Shown here piece by piece: positions 8,498-16,960 of a stretch of DNA of 64,000 nucleotides. This stretch comes from Rhizobium leguminosarum bv. trifolii WSM2297 (GTDB taxonomy: Bacteria; Pseudomonadota; Alphaproteobacteria; Rhizobiales; Rhizobiaceae): NCBI RefSeq assembly GCF_000271845.1, contig NZ_JH719395.1, positions 3,092,153-3,156,152 on the forward strand. The letters run 5' to 3'. The notes under the pieces are model-generated. The model saw only the letters and a list, made by a program, of their open reading frames with translations, made no database searches and had not been told where the DNA came from. The position numbers and the translations under genes are program-made. The first letter of the stretch is position 1. Every line of letters begins with the position of its first letter.

Positions 8498-11400
8498 TCA
8501 CTCAGCTGCCAACGCCGGCGGATGTCTGTCATCCGCCTCTTCCTGGATGGCGTCGGCATCCCGGCCTGGCTCGTCCTTTGCCTTCGGCTCGCGGCCGAAG
8601 AAAAGAGCGTAACCGGCGGGCAGAACCAGAATGGTGAGCACTGTTGCAACCAGGATGCCGCCCATCATCGCGTAGGCGAGCGGGCCCCAGAAGACGCCGC
8701 GCGAGATCGGGATCAGCGCCAGGACGGCGGTCAGCGCCGTCAGCATGATCGGCCGGAAACGCCGCACGGCAGCACCGACGATCGCCTCCTGCCGGTGCAT
8801 GCCGGCCTTGATATCCTGGTCGATCTGGTCGACCAGGATGATCGAATTGCGCATGATGATGCCGAGCAGCGCGATGACGCCGAGGATCGCGACGAAGCCA
8901 AAGGGCGCGCCGCTGATCAGCAAGGCGGCCGCCGCCCCGATAATGCCGAGCGGCCCAGTGGCGAGCACCAGCATCGCCTTGCCGAAATGCTGCAGCTGCA
9001 CCATCAGCAGCACGATGATGACGGCAAGCATGATTGGCGCCTTGGCGGCGATCGACATCTGGCTTTCCGCCGCATCCTCGGCGCCACCCTGGATCTCGAC
9101 ATTATAGCCGGCCGGCAGCCTGTCGCGCAGGTCCTTCATATCGGCATACATCTTCATGACGACGTCATTCGGCTGCACGCCATCCGGCAGCGTCGCCCGC
9201 ACGGTGATCGTCGGCAGCCTGTTGCGCCGCCATTCGATGCCCTGCTCCATGACAGGCACGACCTTGGCGACCTGCGAGACCGGCACGAAGCCGCCGAAAT
9301 CCGTCGGGACATAGACCGAGTTGACGGCCGACAGCAGCGAACGGCTGGCATCCGGTTCGCGGGCGACGATCGAGACCGTCTCCTCGCCGTCGCGGAAATC
9401 GTCGAGCGCCGCTCCCGACATGGCCGTCTGCAGCATCTGGCGGACGCGCTGCGAAGTGACGCCGAGCGCCCGTGCACGGTCCTGGTCGATCACCAGCTTC
9501 ATCGCCGGCACCGGCTCCAGCCAGTCGTCATGGATGGCGCCGAGCATCGGATTGGCTTCAAAGCGCGCCTTCACCTGATCGGCGATCGCTCGCACTTCCT
9601 GGCGGTCAGGCCCCATGACGCGCATCTGCACCGGCCAGCCTGTGGGCGGGCCGAGGAAGAGCCGGTCGACCTTGCCGCGGATCGACGGGAAGTCTTCCGC
9701 AAGGATGGTGCGCAGCTTGACGATCAGCCTTTCGCGGGCCGGTTCGTCATTGGCCATGACGAGAAGCTGGGCGAAGTTCGGATTGCGCAGCTGCTGGTCG
9801 AGCGGCAGGAAGAAGCGCGGCGCGCCTTCGCCGATATAGGTGGCGATGAACTTCTTGTCGGGATCATCCATCATCTTGGCTTCGAGCGCCTTGGCCTGAA
9901 CCTCGACTTCTTTGATGCTGGTGCCCTCGGGCAGCCAGAGATCGACGAGGATTTCCGGCCGCGAGGATTGCGGGAAGAAATTCTGCGGAATGAACTGGAA
10001 GGCCCACAGGCTGGTGGCGAAGGTGCCGAGCGTCAGGAGCAGCACGATGACCCGGTGGCGAACCGCCCAGCCGACCGTGCCGCGCAGCCGGCGATAGAAG
10101 CGTGTATCAAAGGCGTCATGATGCTCGCCGGCGTGATGGCGTTGCTTGAGGATCATATAGCCGAGCCACGGCGTGAAATAGACCGCGACGAACCACGAGG
10201 TGACCAGCGCGATGCCGACGACGTAGAACAGCGAACGCACATACTCGCCGGCCGTCGATGCGGCGAAGCCGACGGGAATGAAGCCGGCCGTGGTGATCAG
10301 CGTGCCCGTCAGCATCGGGAAGGCGGTCGAGGAATAGGCAAAGCTTGCCGCTTCGATCTTGACCAGCCCCTCCTCCAGCTTTCGCTCCATCATCTCGACG
10401 ACGATCATCGCATCGTCGACCAGCAGGCCGAGCGCGATGATCAGCGCGCCAAGCGAGATGCGCTGCAGGTCGATGCCGAGTTCATACATCAGCGCGAAGG
10501 TGGCGGCGAGCACCAGCGGAATGGCGATGGCGATGACGAGGCCCGAGCGCCAGCCGATCGACAGGAACGAGACCACAAGCACGATGACAAGCGCTTCGCC
10601 GAGCGCATGCATGAATTCGCTGACCGCATCCGTCACCACGTCGGGCTGGTTGGCGATCTGGTCAACGGCGACGCCATAAGGCAGTGCTTCTTCGAAGCGC
10701 TGGTAGGTTGCCTCGACGCCCTTGCCGACATCGGTCACATTGAAGCCCTTGGCCATCACGACGCCGACCTGAACGCTGTCATGGCCGTTGAAACGATATT
10801 TGCGCTGATAGGGATCTTCGAGCCCGGAACTGACGGTGGCGATATCGCCGAGCCGTGTCACCTGGCCGCCGGCGCGAAGGCGCAACTCGCGGATATCCTC
10901 CGCCTTCTTGACGTCGCCTTCGACGGAGATGCGCACCGAACGCAGGCCGGTATCGACGGAGCCTGCCGGATCGATAGCGTTCTGGCCCTTGATGGCGTTT
11001 TGCAGATCGAGGATCGTCAGGCCGCGCTCGGCGAGCGCCTTGGACGAGACGTCGATATAGATCTTCTCAGGCTGGTCGCCGATGATCACGGCTTTCTCGA
11101 CGCCCGGTGTCGTCAACAGCATGTCGCGCGCCTGGATCGCGAATTTCTTCAGTTCCGGATAGGAATAACCGTCGCCGCTGATCGAATGCAGCGTGATGAA
11201 GGTATCGCCGAATTCATCGTTGAAATAGGGGCCCAGCAGGCCCTGCGGCAGCTCGCTGGAGATGTCGCCGACCTTCTTGCGCACCTGGTAGAAGGCATCC
11301 GCCACATCCTTCGAATTGGTGTCGCCCTTGACCTGCAGGGTGATGATCGCGCTGCCGGCCCTTGTATAGGATTTGACCCAGTCGATATGCGGGGTTTCCT

Positions 11401-11644
11401 GCAGTTTGCGCTCGATCTTGTTGACGACCTGGTCTTCCATTTCCTGGATGGAAGCGCCCGGCCAGATCGCCTGCACGACCATGACGCGGAAGGTGAATTC
11501 GGGATCCTCACGCTGGCCCATGCGCATCAGACCGAGCACGCCGGTGATGATGATCAGCCCGAAGAGGAAGCGGGCAATGCTCGGGTGACCGATCGCCCAG
11601 CGCGACAGATTGAAGGGCCGCTTTTCGGTGGTGTTGGCGTCCAT
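8498..11644 (-). CDS. RND efflux pump inner-membrane transporter
   Basis: 1048 residues, normal for AcrB/MdtB-like proteins. It has a first helix at about 24-42, a large periplasmic domain containing QAIWPGASIQEMEDQVVNKI, and a block of helices from about 335 with LGLLVDDAMIVVEMMERKLEEG, which carries the proton-relay Asp pair. A second periplasmic domain follows, then C-terminal helices including IMRNSIILVDQIDQDI. It expels drugs or other toxic amphiphiles by proton antiport through a tripartite complex. The membrane fusion lipoprotein gene lies 23 nt upstream and a TetR gene heads the operon. No outer-membrane channel gene is adjacent, so a TolC encoded elsewhere is presumed. Confidence 0.93.
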   Translation of the reverse strand: MDANTTEKRPFNLSRWAIGHPSIARFLFGLIIITGVLGLMRMGQREDPEFTFRVMVVQAIWPGASIQEMEDQVVNKIERKLQETPHIDWVKSYTRAGSAIITLQVKGDTNSKDVADAFYQVRKKVGDISSELPQGLLGPYFNDEFGDTFITLHSISGDGYSYPELKKFAIQARDMLLTTPGVEKAVIIGDQPEKIYIDVSSKALAERGLTILDLQNAIKGQNAIDPAGSVDTGLRSVRISVEGDVKKAEDIRELRLRAGGQVTRLGDIATVSSGLEDPYQRKYRFNGHDSVQVGVVMAKGFNVTDVGKGVEATYQRFEEALPYGVAVDQIANQPDVVTDAVSEFMHALGEALVIVLVVSFLSIGWRSGLVIAIAIPLVLAATFALMYELGIDLQRISLGALIIALGLLVDDAMIVVEMMERKLEEGLVKIEAASFAYSSTAFPMLTGTLITTAGFIPVGFAASTAGEYVRSLFYVVGIALVTSWFVAVYFTPWLGYMILKQRHHAGEHHDAFDTRFYRRLRGTVGWAVRHRVIVLLLTLGTFATSLWAFQFIPQNFFPQSSRPEILVDLWLPEGTSIKEVEVQAKALEAKMMDDPDKKFIATYIGEGAPRFFLPLDQQLRNPNFAQLLVMANDEPARERLIVKLRTILAEDFPSIRGKVDRLFLGPPTGWPVQMRVMGPDRQEVRAIADQVKARFEANPMLGAIHDDWLEPVPAMKLVIDQDRARALGVTSQRVRQMLQTAMSGAALDDFRDGEETVSIVAREPDASRSLLSAVNSVYVPTDFGGFVPVSQVAKVVPVMEQGIEWRRNRLPTITVRATLPDGVQPNDVVMKMYADMKDLRDRLPAGYNVEIQGGAEDAAESQMSIAAKAPIMLAVIIVLLMVQLQHFGKAMLVLATGPLGIIGAAAALLISGAPFGFVAILGVIALLGIIMRNSIILVDQIDQDIKAGMHRQEAIVGAAVRRFRPIMLTALTAVLALIPISRGVFWGPLAYAMMGGILVATVLTILVLPAGYALFFGREPKAKDEPGRDADAIQEEADDRHPPALAAE

Positions 11645-11667
11645 GGTTTTCTTCCTTTGCGACGCAA

Positions 11668-12807
11668 TCAGCGGACGGTCTGGTCCGTGTCGGCCAGCGC
11701 CGACTGCTGGTCCGGCACCTTCACCTTCAGGTTTTCGCTCATGAACTGCGTGCCGGCGGAAACGACGAGATCGCCGATATCGAGGCCGTCGGTCACGTGC
11801 ACGCCGTCACCGGTGAAATCGGCAACCTTGATGTCGCGGCCGTGCACGGTCGCCGTATCGCGGTCGACGGTCCAGACCATCTGCTTGCCGTCCTTCTCAG
11901 CCAGAGCGCTGAGCGGGATCGAGACATAGCTGTTGGCGTTGCTGACATCGGCTTCGATCGTCGCCGTCATGCCGAGCAATACCTGCGGATCGTTCGGCAG
12001 ACTCACCCGAACTGCAAAGGTACGCGACTGCTGGTCGGCGCTGCCTGAAACCTCACGCACCTTGCCGTCGAGCACCAATTTGTCGTCGGCCCAGAAACTT
12101 GCCCTGACTGTCTTGCCAGGCTTGAATTCGGCGATATCGTTTTCCGGAACCGCAATCTGCACTTCTTTCTCACCGTCGACGGCGACGGTGACGACCGGAG
12201 TGCCTGACGCAACGACCTGGCCGACATCGGCATTGATCGTCGTGACAATCCCGTTGTAGTCGGCCTTCAGCTCCGCATAGCTCACCTGGTTCTTCGCCTG
12301 ATCGAGCGCCGAGGCGGCGGCATCGCGGCTTGAAACGGCCTGATCGTAACTGAGCGACGCCTGTTCGAGCTGAGATTTCGGCGAAACATTCTTGTCGAAG
12401 AGCTGCTGATTGCGCTTGTTGACCAGATCGGCGGTTTCGACGCCCTTTTCAGCGGCTGCGAGATTGGCTTCCGCCGTCTTGACGGCGAGCTGGTAATCGG
12501 TGGAGTCCATCCGGGCGAGCACGTCGCCCGGCTTCACCTTGTCGCCGATATCGACGAGGCGCTCGGTGATCTTGCCGGCGACGCGAAACCCGAGGTTCAT
12601 CTCCGTGCGCGCCTTGACCGAGCCCGAGTAGTCGAGCTTGCGCGTGTCGCCGGCCTTGGCGATCTCGACGACCTTCACCGGCCGGATGACTTGTTTGACC
12701 TCAGCCTTCTCTTCCGAGCAGGCGGAAACGCCGATGCCGATGGCGCCGACAAGCGCTAGGGTGGTGACGGACGGCATGCGATGGCTGAGGGTCTTGAGCG
12801 AAAACAT
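11668..12807 (-). CDS. RND efflux membrane fusion lipoprotein
   Basis: About 379 residues. The signal sequence ends in a lipobox, VSAC, so the protein is probably lipid-anchored. A beta-barrel/lipoyl segment contains KVKPGDVLARMDSTDYQLA (about 90-108). A coiled-coil hairpin rich in Ala, Glu and Gln runs over about 110-175, followed by YNGIVTTINADVGQVVASG. The ATG at 12807 is chosen over a GTG three codons upstream because AGGAG stands 8 nt before it. It bridges the RND pump to an outer-membrane channel. Confidence 0.92.
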   Translation of the reverse strand: MFSLKTLSHRMPSVTTLALVGAIGIGVSACSEEKAEVKQVIRPVKVVEIAKAGDTRKLDYSGSVKARTEMNLGFRVAGKITERLVDIGDKVKPGDVLARMDSTDYQLAVKTAEANLAAAEKGVETADLVNKRNQQLFDKNVSPKSQLEQASLSYDQAVSSRDAAASALDQAKNQVSYAELKADYNGIVTTINADVGQVVASGTPVVTVAVDGEKEVQIAVPENDIAEFKPGKTVRASFWADDKLVLDGKVREVSGSADQQSRTFAVRVSLPNDPQVLLGMTATIEADVSNANSYVSIPLSALAEKDGKQMVWTVDRDTATVHGRDIKVADFTGDGVHVTDGLDIGDLVVSAGTQFMSENLKVKVPDQQSALADTDQTVR

Positions 12808-12856
12808 CGTCCGCACTCCTGGAACGTTTCGGGGGGTCGACGGCGGCGGCCGTCCG

Positions 12857-13465
12857 TTATTTCTTCAGCGCCCTGATCACGTAGTCGATCAGTTCGTCGA
12901 CGCTGGCGCGGTTGGTTTTGGCAAGACATTGCGCCACCATCTGCGGGTGGCAGAGATTGATCGTCGCCGCGCCGAAGCAACGCGAGGCAACGACCGGGTC
13001 CTGCTCGGCGAATTCTCCGGCTGCAATGCCTTCGGCGATGATTTCGGCAATCAGATCATGAACCCGATCGATATGTTTCTCGATGACGTGCCAGTCGCGT
13101 TCGATCGCGACGATGATCATCTCGTGCACCTTCATCTCGTCGAGCATCAGATCGAGCGTCAACTGATGCTGGGTCGCGACATAGCGACGCAACCTCTCCT
13201 CGGCGCTGACCGGCTGGTGACGAATGTCGTAGGCGATCTGATAGGCTGTGGCGAGCATGCGGCCGCAAAGCGCCTGGTGGATTTCCACCTTGGAGGCGAA
13301 GAAACGATAAATATTGGCTGGCGACATGCCGAGATCGCGGGCGATGTCGGCCACCGTCGTCTTGCTGTAGCCGTAGTGACGGAACAGCCGCTCGGCCGCA
13401 TCGAGAATGCGTGTGACATTCTCCTGCCGGGTGACGTCGAGCGTGTTTTCCGCGATGTCGTTCAT
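12857..13465 (-). CDS. TetR/AcrR-family repressor of the RND operon
   Basis: 202 residues. The N-terminal helix-turn-helix reads TTVADIARDLGMSPANIYRF (about 36-55) after RILDAAERLFRHYGYSK. The rest is the usual helical ligand domain without recognisable substrate motif. It is the first gene of tetR-MFP-RND, 49 nt ahead of the fusion protein, and a long inverted repeat lies 18 nt upstream of its start codon, so it very likely represses its own operon until an effector binds. Confidence 0.9.
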   Translation of the reverse strand: MNDIAENTLDVTRQENVTRILDAAERLFRHYGYSKTTVADIARDLGMSPANIYRFFASKVEIHQALCGRMLATAYQIAYDIRHQPVSAEERLRRYVATQHQLTLDLMLDEMKVHEMIIVAIERDWHVIEKHIDRVHDLIAEIIAEGIAAGEFAEQDPVVASRCFGAATINLCHPQMVAQCLAKTNRASVDELIDYVIRALKK

Positions 13466-13483
13466 GAGTTTGATGCCTCGAAT

Positions 13484-13517
13484 TACGACTGACGATTTTT
13501 GAATTTCGTCAGTCGTA
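13484..13517. promoter_or_regulatory. TetR-type operator in front of the efflux operon
   Basis: Perfect 12-bp arms TACGACTGACGA (13484-13495) and TCGTCAGTCGTA (13506-13517) are separated by 10 nt. The distance just upstream of the TetR start and the symmetry make it the likely repressor site. Confidence 0.75.
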
Positions 13518-13629
13518 AATTATCAGGCGTCATTTGTCAACACGCCGCGGAGCGGCATCAGCGCTCGGCAGAGACGATCCTGTACGTCCATCTACACGAT
13601 ATGAGGGATTTTCCGAAGCAATAAACGCA

Positions 13630-13667
13630 ATTAAAAAGTGCCGCGACGAAAATTGCGCGCGGCACTT
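13630..13667 (-). terminator. Terminator of the OsmC-type gene
   Basis: On the minus strand AAGTGCCGCG and CGCGGCACTT (13667-13658 and 13645-13636) form a 10-bp stem with a 12-nt loop, followed by TTTAATTG. It lies 19 nt after the OsmC stop. Confidence 0.8.
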
Positions 13668-13685
13668 CTTCGGCGGCAGATGAGA

Positions 13686-14117
13686 TCAGGCGAGCTTGAC
13701 GTCGAGCGTGATCGGAACGGCAGCGAGCGCCTTGGAAATCGGGCAGCCGGCCTTCGCCTTGTTGGCAAGTTCGGTGAAGGTCGCCTCATCGGCGCCGGGA
13801 ATGCGGCCGGAGAGCGAAAGATGGATGGCGGTGATGGCGAAGCCGCCCTCGACGCTTTCCAGCGTCACCTTGGCAGAGGTTTCCATATGCTCGGCGGTAA
13901 AGCCGGCTTCACCGAGGATCAAAGACAGCGCCATGGTGAAGCAGCCGGCATGGGCAGCACCGATCAATTCTTCCGGGTTGGTGCCGGGAATGCCTTCGAA
14001 GCGGCTTGCAAAGCCGTAGGGATAATCCTTCAGGGCGCCGCTCTGTGTCGAGATCAGCCCCTTGCCGTCTTTGAGGCCACCGGTCCAATGGGCCGAAGCC
14101 GTACGATTGATCTGCAT
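13686..14117 (-). CDS. OsmC/Ohr-family peroxiredoxin
   Basis: 143 residues. The two conserved redox cysteines are in AAHAGCFTMALSLIL (about residue 59) and KAGCPISKALAAVP (about residue 124). The N-terminal Arg/Glu region FEGIPGTNPEELIGAA is that of OsmC proteins. These reduce organic hydroperoxides using a Cys pair regenerated by lipoylated proteins. It is transcribed alone with its own terminator; GGAGGAC precedes the ATG. OsmC rather than Ohr is favoured by the N-terminal YPYGFASRFEG region, but the split is not certain by eye. Confidence 0.9.
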   Translation of the reverse strand: MQINRTASAHWTGGLKDGKGLISTQSGALKDYPYGFASRFEGIPGTNPEELIGAAHAGCFTMALSLILGEAGFTAEHMETSAKVTLESVEGGFAITAIHLSLSGRIPGADEATFTELANKAKAGCPISKALAAVPITLDVKLA

Positions 14118-14147
14118 GCCGTCCTCCTGTTTCGATTGTGCTCTCAG

Positions 14148-14193
14148 GGCATGATGCCGAAAAATGTCAGCGGTTTTCGGAGAGCATCATGCC
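14148..14193. repeat. Rhizobial intergenic palindromic repeat
   Basis: GGCATGATGC (14148-14157) pairs with GCATCATGCC (14184-14193), and CCGAAAA (14157-14163) with TTTTCGG (14174-14180), around an ATGTCAGCG loop. This arrangement is a common intergenic hairpin in Rhizobium genomes (recalled family resemblance). It lies upstream of the OsmC gene. Confidence 0.6.
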
Positions 14194-14325
14194 TCACTAT
14201 TTCCAGCAAGCGGCAGGGCGCCGCTCCATGCCTGCGGGAGATGTCTTAGCCTCCCGACAGGCAATATAATGCTCTATCCCGAGAAGACGACAGGCTTGTA
14301 AAAATCTGCTGTAATGCGGGTCTCG

Positions 14326-15105
14326 TCAGGCGGGATGCTGCAGTACGCTGAGACCGCCGTCGATCGTCAGGCAGGTGGCATTCATGAACGGACACTCGTC
14401 CGAGATCATGAATACCGCCGCCATGGCGATCTCCTCCGGCGCCGCGATCCGTCCGCCGGGATGCAGTTTCAACGTTTCGGCCTTTGCCGCCTCCGGATCG
14501 GCGAAGCCGGCCCAGTAGTCGATCACCTTCTGTGTCGAGACATAGCCCGGCGCCAGCGCATTCACGCGGATATTGCGGGCCGCATATTCGAGACCGAGCG
14601 ATTTCGTCATCCCGAGCAGCGCGTGTTTTGCCAGCGGATAGGGAAAGGTGTGCGGGATAATGGTGAAGGCATGCGTCGAGGCGATGTTGAGGATGACGCC
14701 GCCGCCCTGTTCGATCAAGCCGGGCAGCACCGCCTTGCAACAGTTCCACGCACCCTTGAGATTGATGTCGAAGCAGCGGTGCCATTCGTCGTCCGTCGTC
14801 TCGAGCGGATCGGCAAAGACGTTGACCCCGGCATTGTTGACGAGCGCGTTCAGCTGCCCGATCTCTTTGCTTGCTCGCGCCACCGCCGTCGCGATCGTTC
14901 CGGCATCGGTAATATCGGCCGGCAGATAACCAAGCCGTCCGCCGCTGCTCTCAAGCTTTTTCGCCGCCTCCGCCAGCAGCGCGCCGTCACGGTCGATGAG
15001 AAAGACAGCGGCATTTTCCCGCAGGAAAGCCTCCGCGATCGCAAGGCCGATACCCTGCGCGGCGCCGGTTATCAGGATGTTCTTGCCCTGCAGGCGGTCG
15101 CCCAT
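14326..15105 (-). CDS. SDR-family dehydrogenase, probable sugar (galactose/arabinose) dehydrogenase
   Basis: 259 residues of the classical short-chain dehydrogenase type: TGAAQGIG nucleotide loop (about 14-21), NNAGV, catalytic Ser in IASTHAF, and YPLAK with the catalytic Tyr and Lys. The C-terminus has NATCLTIDGGLSVLQ. It is the last gene of a leftward run with a mutarotase and an AraFGH-like importer, and a galactonate dehydratase is nearby. Oxidation of D-galactose or L-arabinose at C1 is therefore a reasonable reading, though sequence alone does not prove it. Confidence 0.85.
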   Translation of the reverse strand: MGDRLQGKNILITGAAQGIGLAIAEAFLRENAAVFLIDRDGALLAEAAKKLESSGGRLGYLPADITDAGTIATAVARASKEIGQLNALVNNAGVNVFADPLETTDDEWHRCFDINLKGAWNCCKAVLPGLIEQGGGVILNIASTHAFTIIPHTFPYPLAKHALLGMTKSLGLEYAARNIRVNALAPGYVSTQKVIDYWAGFADPEAAKAETLKLHPGGRIAAPEEIAMAAVFMISDECPFMNATCLTIDGGLSVLQHPA

Positions 15106-15108
15106 CTT

Positions 15109-15996
15109 TCACCCCTCCGGTTGAGCCGGCAGCGCCGACATCTGGACCGTCACCTTGCCGGCAAGAACGTCCCCCGGCGCAAGCGGCGTGAGCCCACCGA
15201 AACCAGGCAGGTGGTGGCCGTTCGGCAGGTGGCTCATCGGCTCGAGACAGAAGAAGTCGCTGCGGTCGACCGGCATGTAGAGCATGAAGCGATCGAGCGC
15301 GCCGTCGGCTTCCAACGCCGCCTGAATTCCGAGTTCCGGCCAGGCGATGGCAGCCCGCCCATTCCAGCCCTCGAATGCATTGTTCATCCATTTCTGCGGC
15401 AACAGCTTGCCGGACTTGAAGTCGAAATCGCCGGGCACAGGGCCGGGCTTTTCAGGGAGATGGTCCGGCCGCTCGCTCCAATAACGATCGGCCGCAATCG
15501 TCAGTCGCGTCTTTGGCGTCCGGACGAAGAAAGGGTGTTGACCGAGCCCGAAGGGAAGCGCCGCTTCGCCGCGGTTTTCGACGGAAAGCGTCAGCACCAG
15601 TGCATCGCCGGCGAGACGGATCTCCTGCCGGGTCAGGTAGGCATAGGGTGAAACCTCGTCGGCGCTACGGGAAAAGCAGAACTGCGCATGCTCCGCGCTG
15701 GCCTCTTCAAGCTGCCAGAGGCCGAGCCAGCCGTCGCCGTGCCGATAGAGCGGATCGGACGTATTCGGCTGGAAGACATAGTCGCGTCCGGCAAAGGACA
15801 TGGCGTTGCCTTCGACGCGATTGCCGAACGGCACCATCGCAAAATTCGCCATCGCACCAACCGGCCCGCCGGCCGCCACGAGAAAGGGCGTGTCCCGATA
15901 GGTCGCGGCGGTGACGGCAGCACCCCGTCGGCTCACCCGAACGGCGAGCTCGCCGTGCCTGAGTTCGATGTCGCTCCCGGTTCGTTCTTGGTTCAT
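15109..15996 (-). CDS. Aldose 1-epimerase (mutarotase)
   Basis: 295 residues of the galactose-mutarotase fold. GNRVEGNAMSFAGRDY (about 57-72), RHGDGWLGLWQLEE with the catalytic His (about 84-97), GLGQHPFFVRTP (about 150-161) and the late acidic residue in FFCLEPMSHLPNGHH fit the family. It interconverts alpha and beta anomers of an aldose, here most likely the sugar imported by the upstream transporter, giving the anomer its dehydrogenase prefers. The start overlaps the stop of the permease gene by 4 nt. Confidence 0.9.
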   Translation of the reverse strand: MNQERTGSDIELRHGELAVRVSRRGAAVTAATYRDTPFLVAAGGPVGAMANFAMVPFGNRVEGNAMSFAGRDYVFQPNTSDPLYRHGDGWLGLWQLEEASAEHAQFCFSRSADEVSPYAYLTRQEIRLAGDALVLTLSVENRGEAALPFGLGQHPFFVRTPKTRLTIAADRYWSERPDHLPEKPGPVPGDFDFKSGKLLPQKWMNNAFEGWNGRAAIAWPELGIQAALEADGALDRFMLYMPVDRSDFFCLEPMSHLPNGHHLPGFGGLTPLAPGDVLAGKVTVQMSALPAQPEG

Positions 15997-16943
15997 CCAC
16001 GTCGTCCCGCAGCCGAAGATCTCAAATTGTCGAGCAGCACGGCGATCAGCAGGATCAACCCGCGCACGACATACTGATAGAATGCCTGGATATTCAGCAG
16101 ATTCATAACGTTTTCGGCAATGCCCATGATCAGCACGCCGACGATGACGCCGCTCATCGCCGCCCGGCCTCCGGCAAGCGAAACGCCGCCGAGAACGCAG
16201 GCCGAAATGACCGAAAGCTCAAGTCCGGTCGCCGCATTCGGCTGGCCGGAGGTGATGCGCGAGGCAAGCAGGATGCCGGCAATGCCGCAGACGAGCCCCT
16301 GCAGCGCAAAGATCCAGATGCGCATGTTGACGACGTTGACGCCGGCAAGCCGCGACGCCTCGGGATTGCCGCCGATCGCCAGCGTGTTCTTGCCGAAAAC
16401 GGTGCGATTGAGCACGAAACCGAAGAGCAGAAAAAGCATCAGCATGATCCAGATCGGCGTCGGCACGGTCAGGAAGCGCGACAGGGCAAGCTGGTAGAAG
16501 GCAGGATCGTTGATGCCGACGGCGCGGCCGTCCGAGGCGATCAGCGCCAGGCCGCGCACGATCTGCATGGTTGCAAGCGTGGTGATCAGCGCATTGATCC
16601 GGAACCGGGCAATGACGATGCCGTTGACGAAGCCGACGATAGCGCCGCAGAGCAGCGCGGCCAGCAGCCCGACGGGAATGGAGCCCGTCGCATTCGAGAC
16701 CATCACGGCGATCATGCCGGAGAAGGCGACGATCGATCCGACCGAAAGGTCGAAATCGCGGGAGGCCAGGCAGAACATCATCGTGCAGGCGACGATGCCG
16801 ATCGTCACGACCGATTGCAGCAGCCCCAGCATGTTTCGCTCGGTCAGAAAATTCGGAACGAAAAGCGAGACGATCACGAAAGCAGCAGCGAAGATCACCA
16901 CCAGCCCCTGTTCGCCGAGAAGGATTTTTTTCAACGAATTCAT
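15993..16943 (-). CDS. Sugar ABC transporter permease, AraH/RbsC type
   Basis: 316 residues with about nine hydrophobic segments. RDFDLSVGSIVAFSGMIAV, GFVNGIVIARFRINALITT and the EAA-like region GGNPEASRLAGVNV are the hallmarks of CUT2 permeases. The true start is MNSLKKILLG at 16943; in-frame codons further upstream overlap the end of the ATPase gene. It forms the membrane channel with the ATPase encoded 17 nt upstream. The stop overlaps the mutarotase start (ATGA). Confidence 0.92.
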   Translation of the reverse strand: MNSLKKILLGEQGLVVIFAAAFVIVSLFVPNFLTERNMLGLLQSVVTIGIVACTMMFCLASRDFDLSVGSIVAFSGMIAVMVSNATGSIPVGLLAALLCGAIVGFVNGIVIARFRINALITTLATMQIVRGLALIASDGRAVGINDPAFYQLALSRFLTVPTPIWIMLMLFLLFGFVLNRTVFGKNTLAIGGNPEASRLAGVNVVNMRIWIFALQGLVCGIAGILLASRITSGQPNAATGLELSVISACVLGGVSLAGGRAAMSGVIVGVLIMGIAENVMNLLNIQAFYQYVVRGLILLIAVLLDNLRSSAAGRRG

Positions 16944-16960
16944 CGCTTGTATTCCTGATC

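Noticed and set aside
8522..11929. Very long open frame (over 1100 codons) antisense to the RND pump gene
   Set aside because: It mirrors the pump gene in the frame favoured by high third-position GC, is rich in Arg, Asp and His without domain motifs, and the minus-strand pump is unmistakable.
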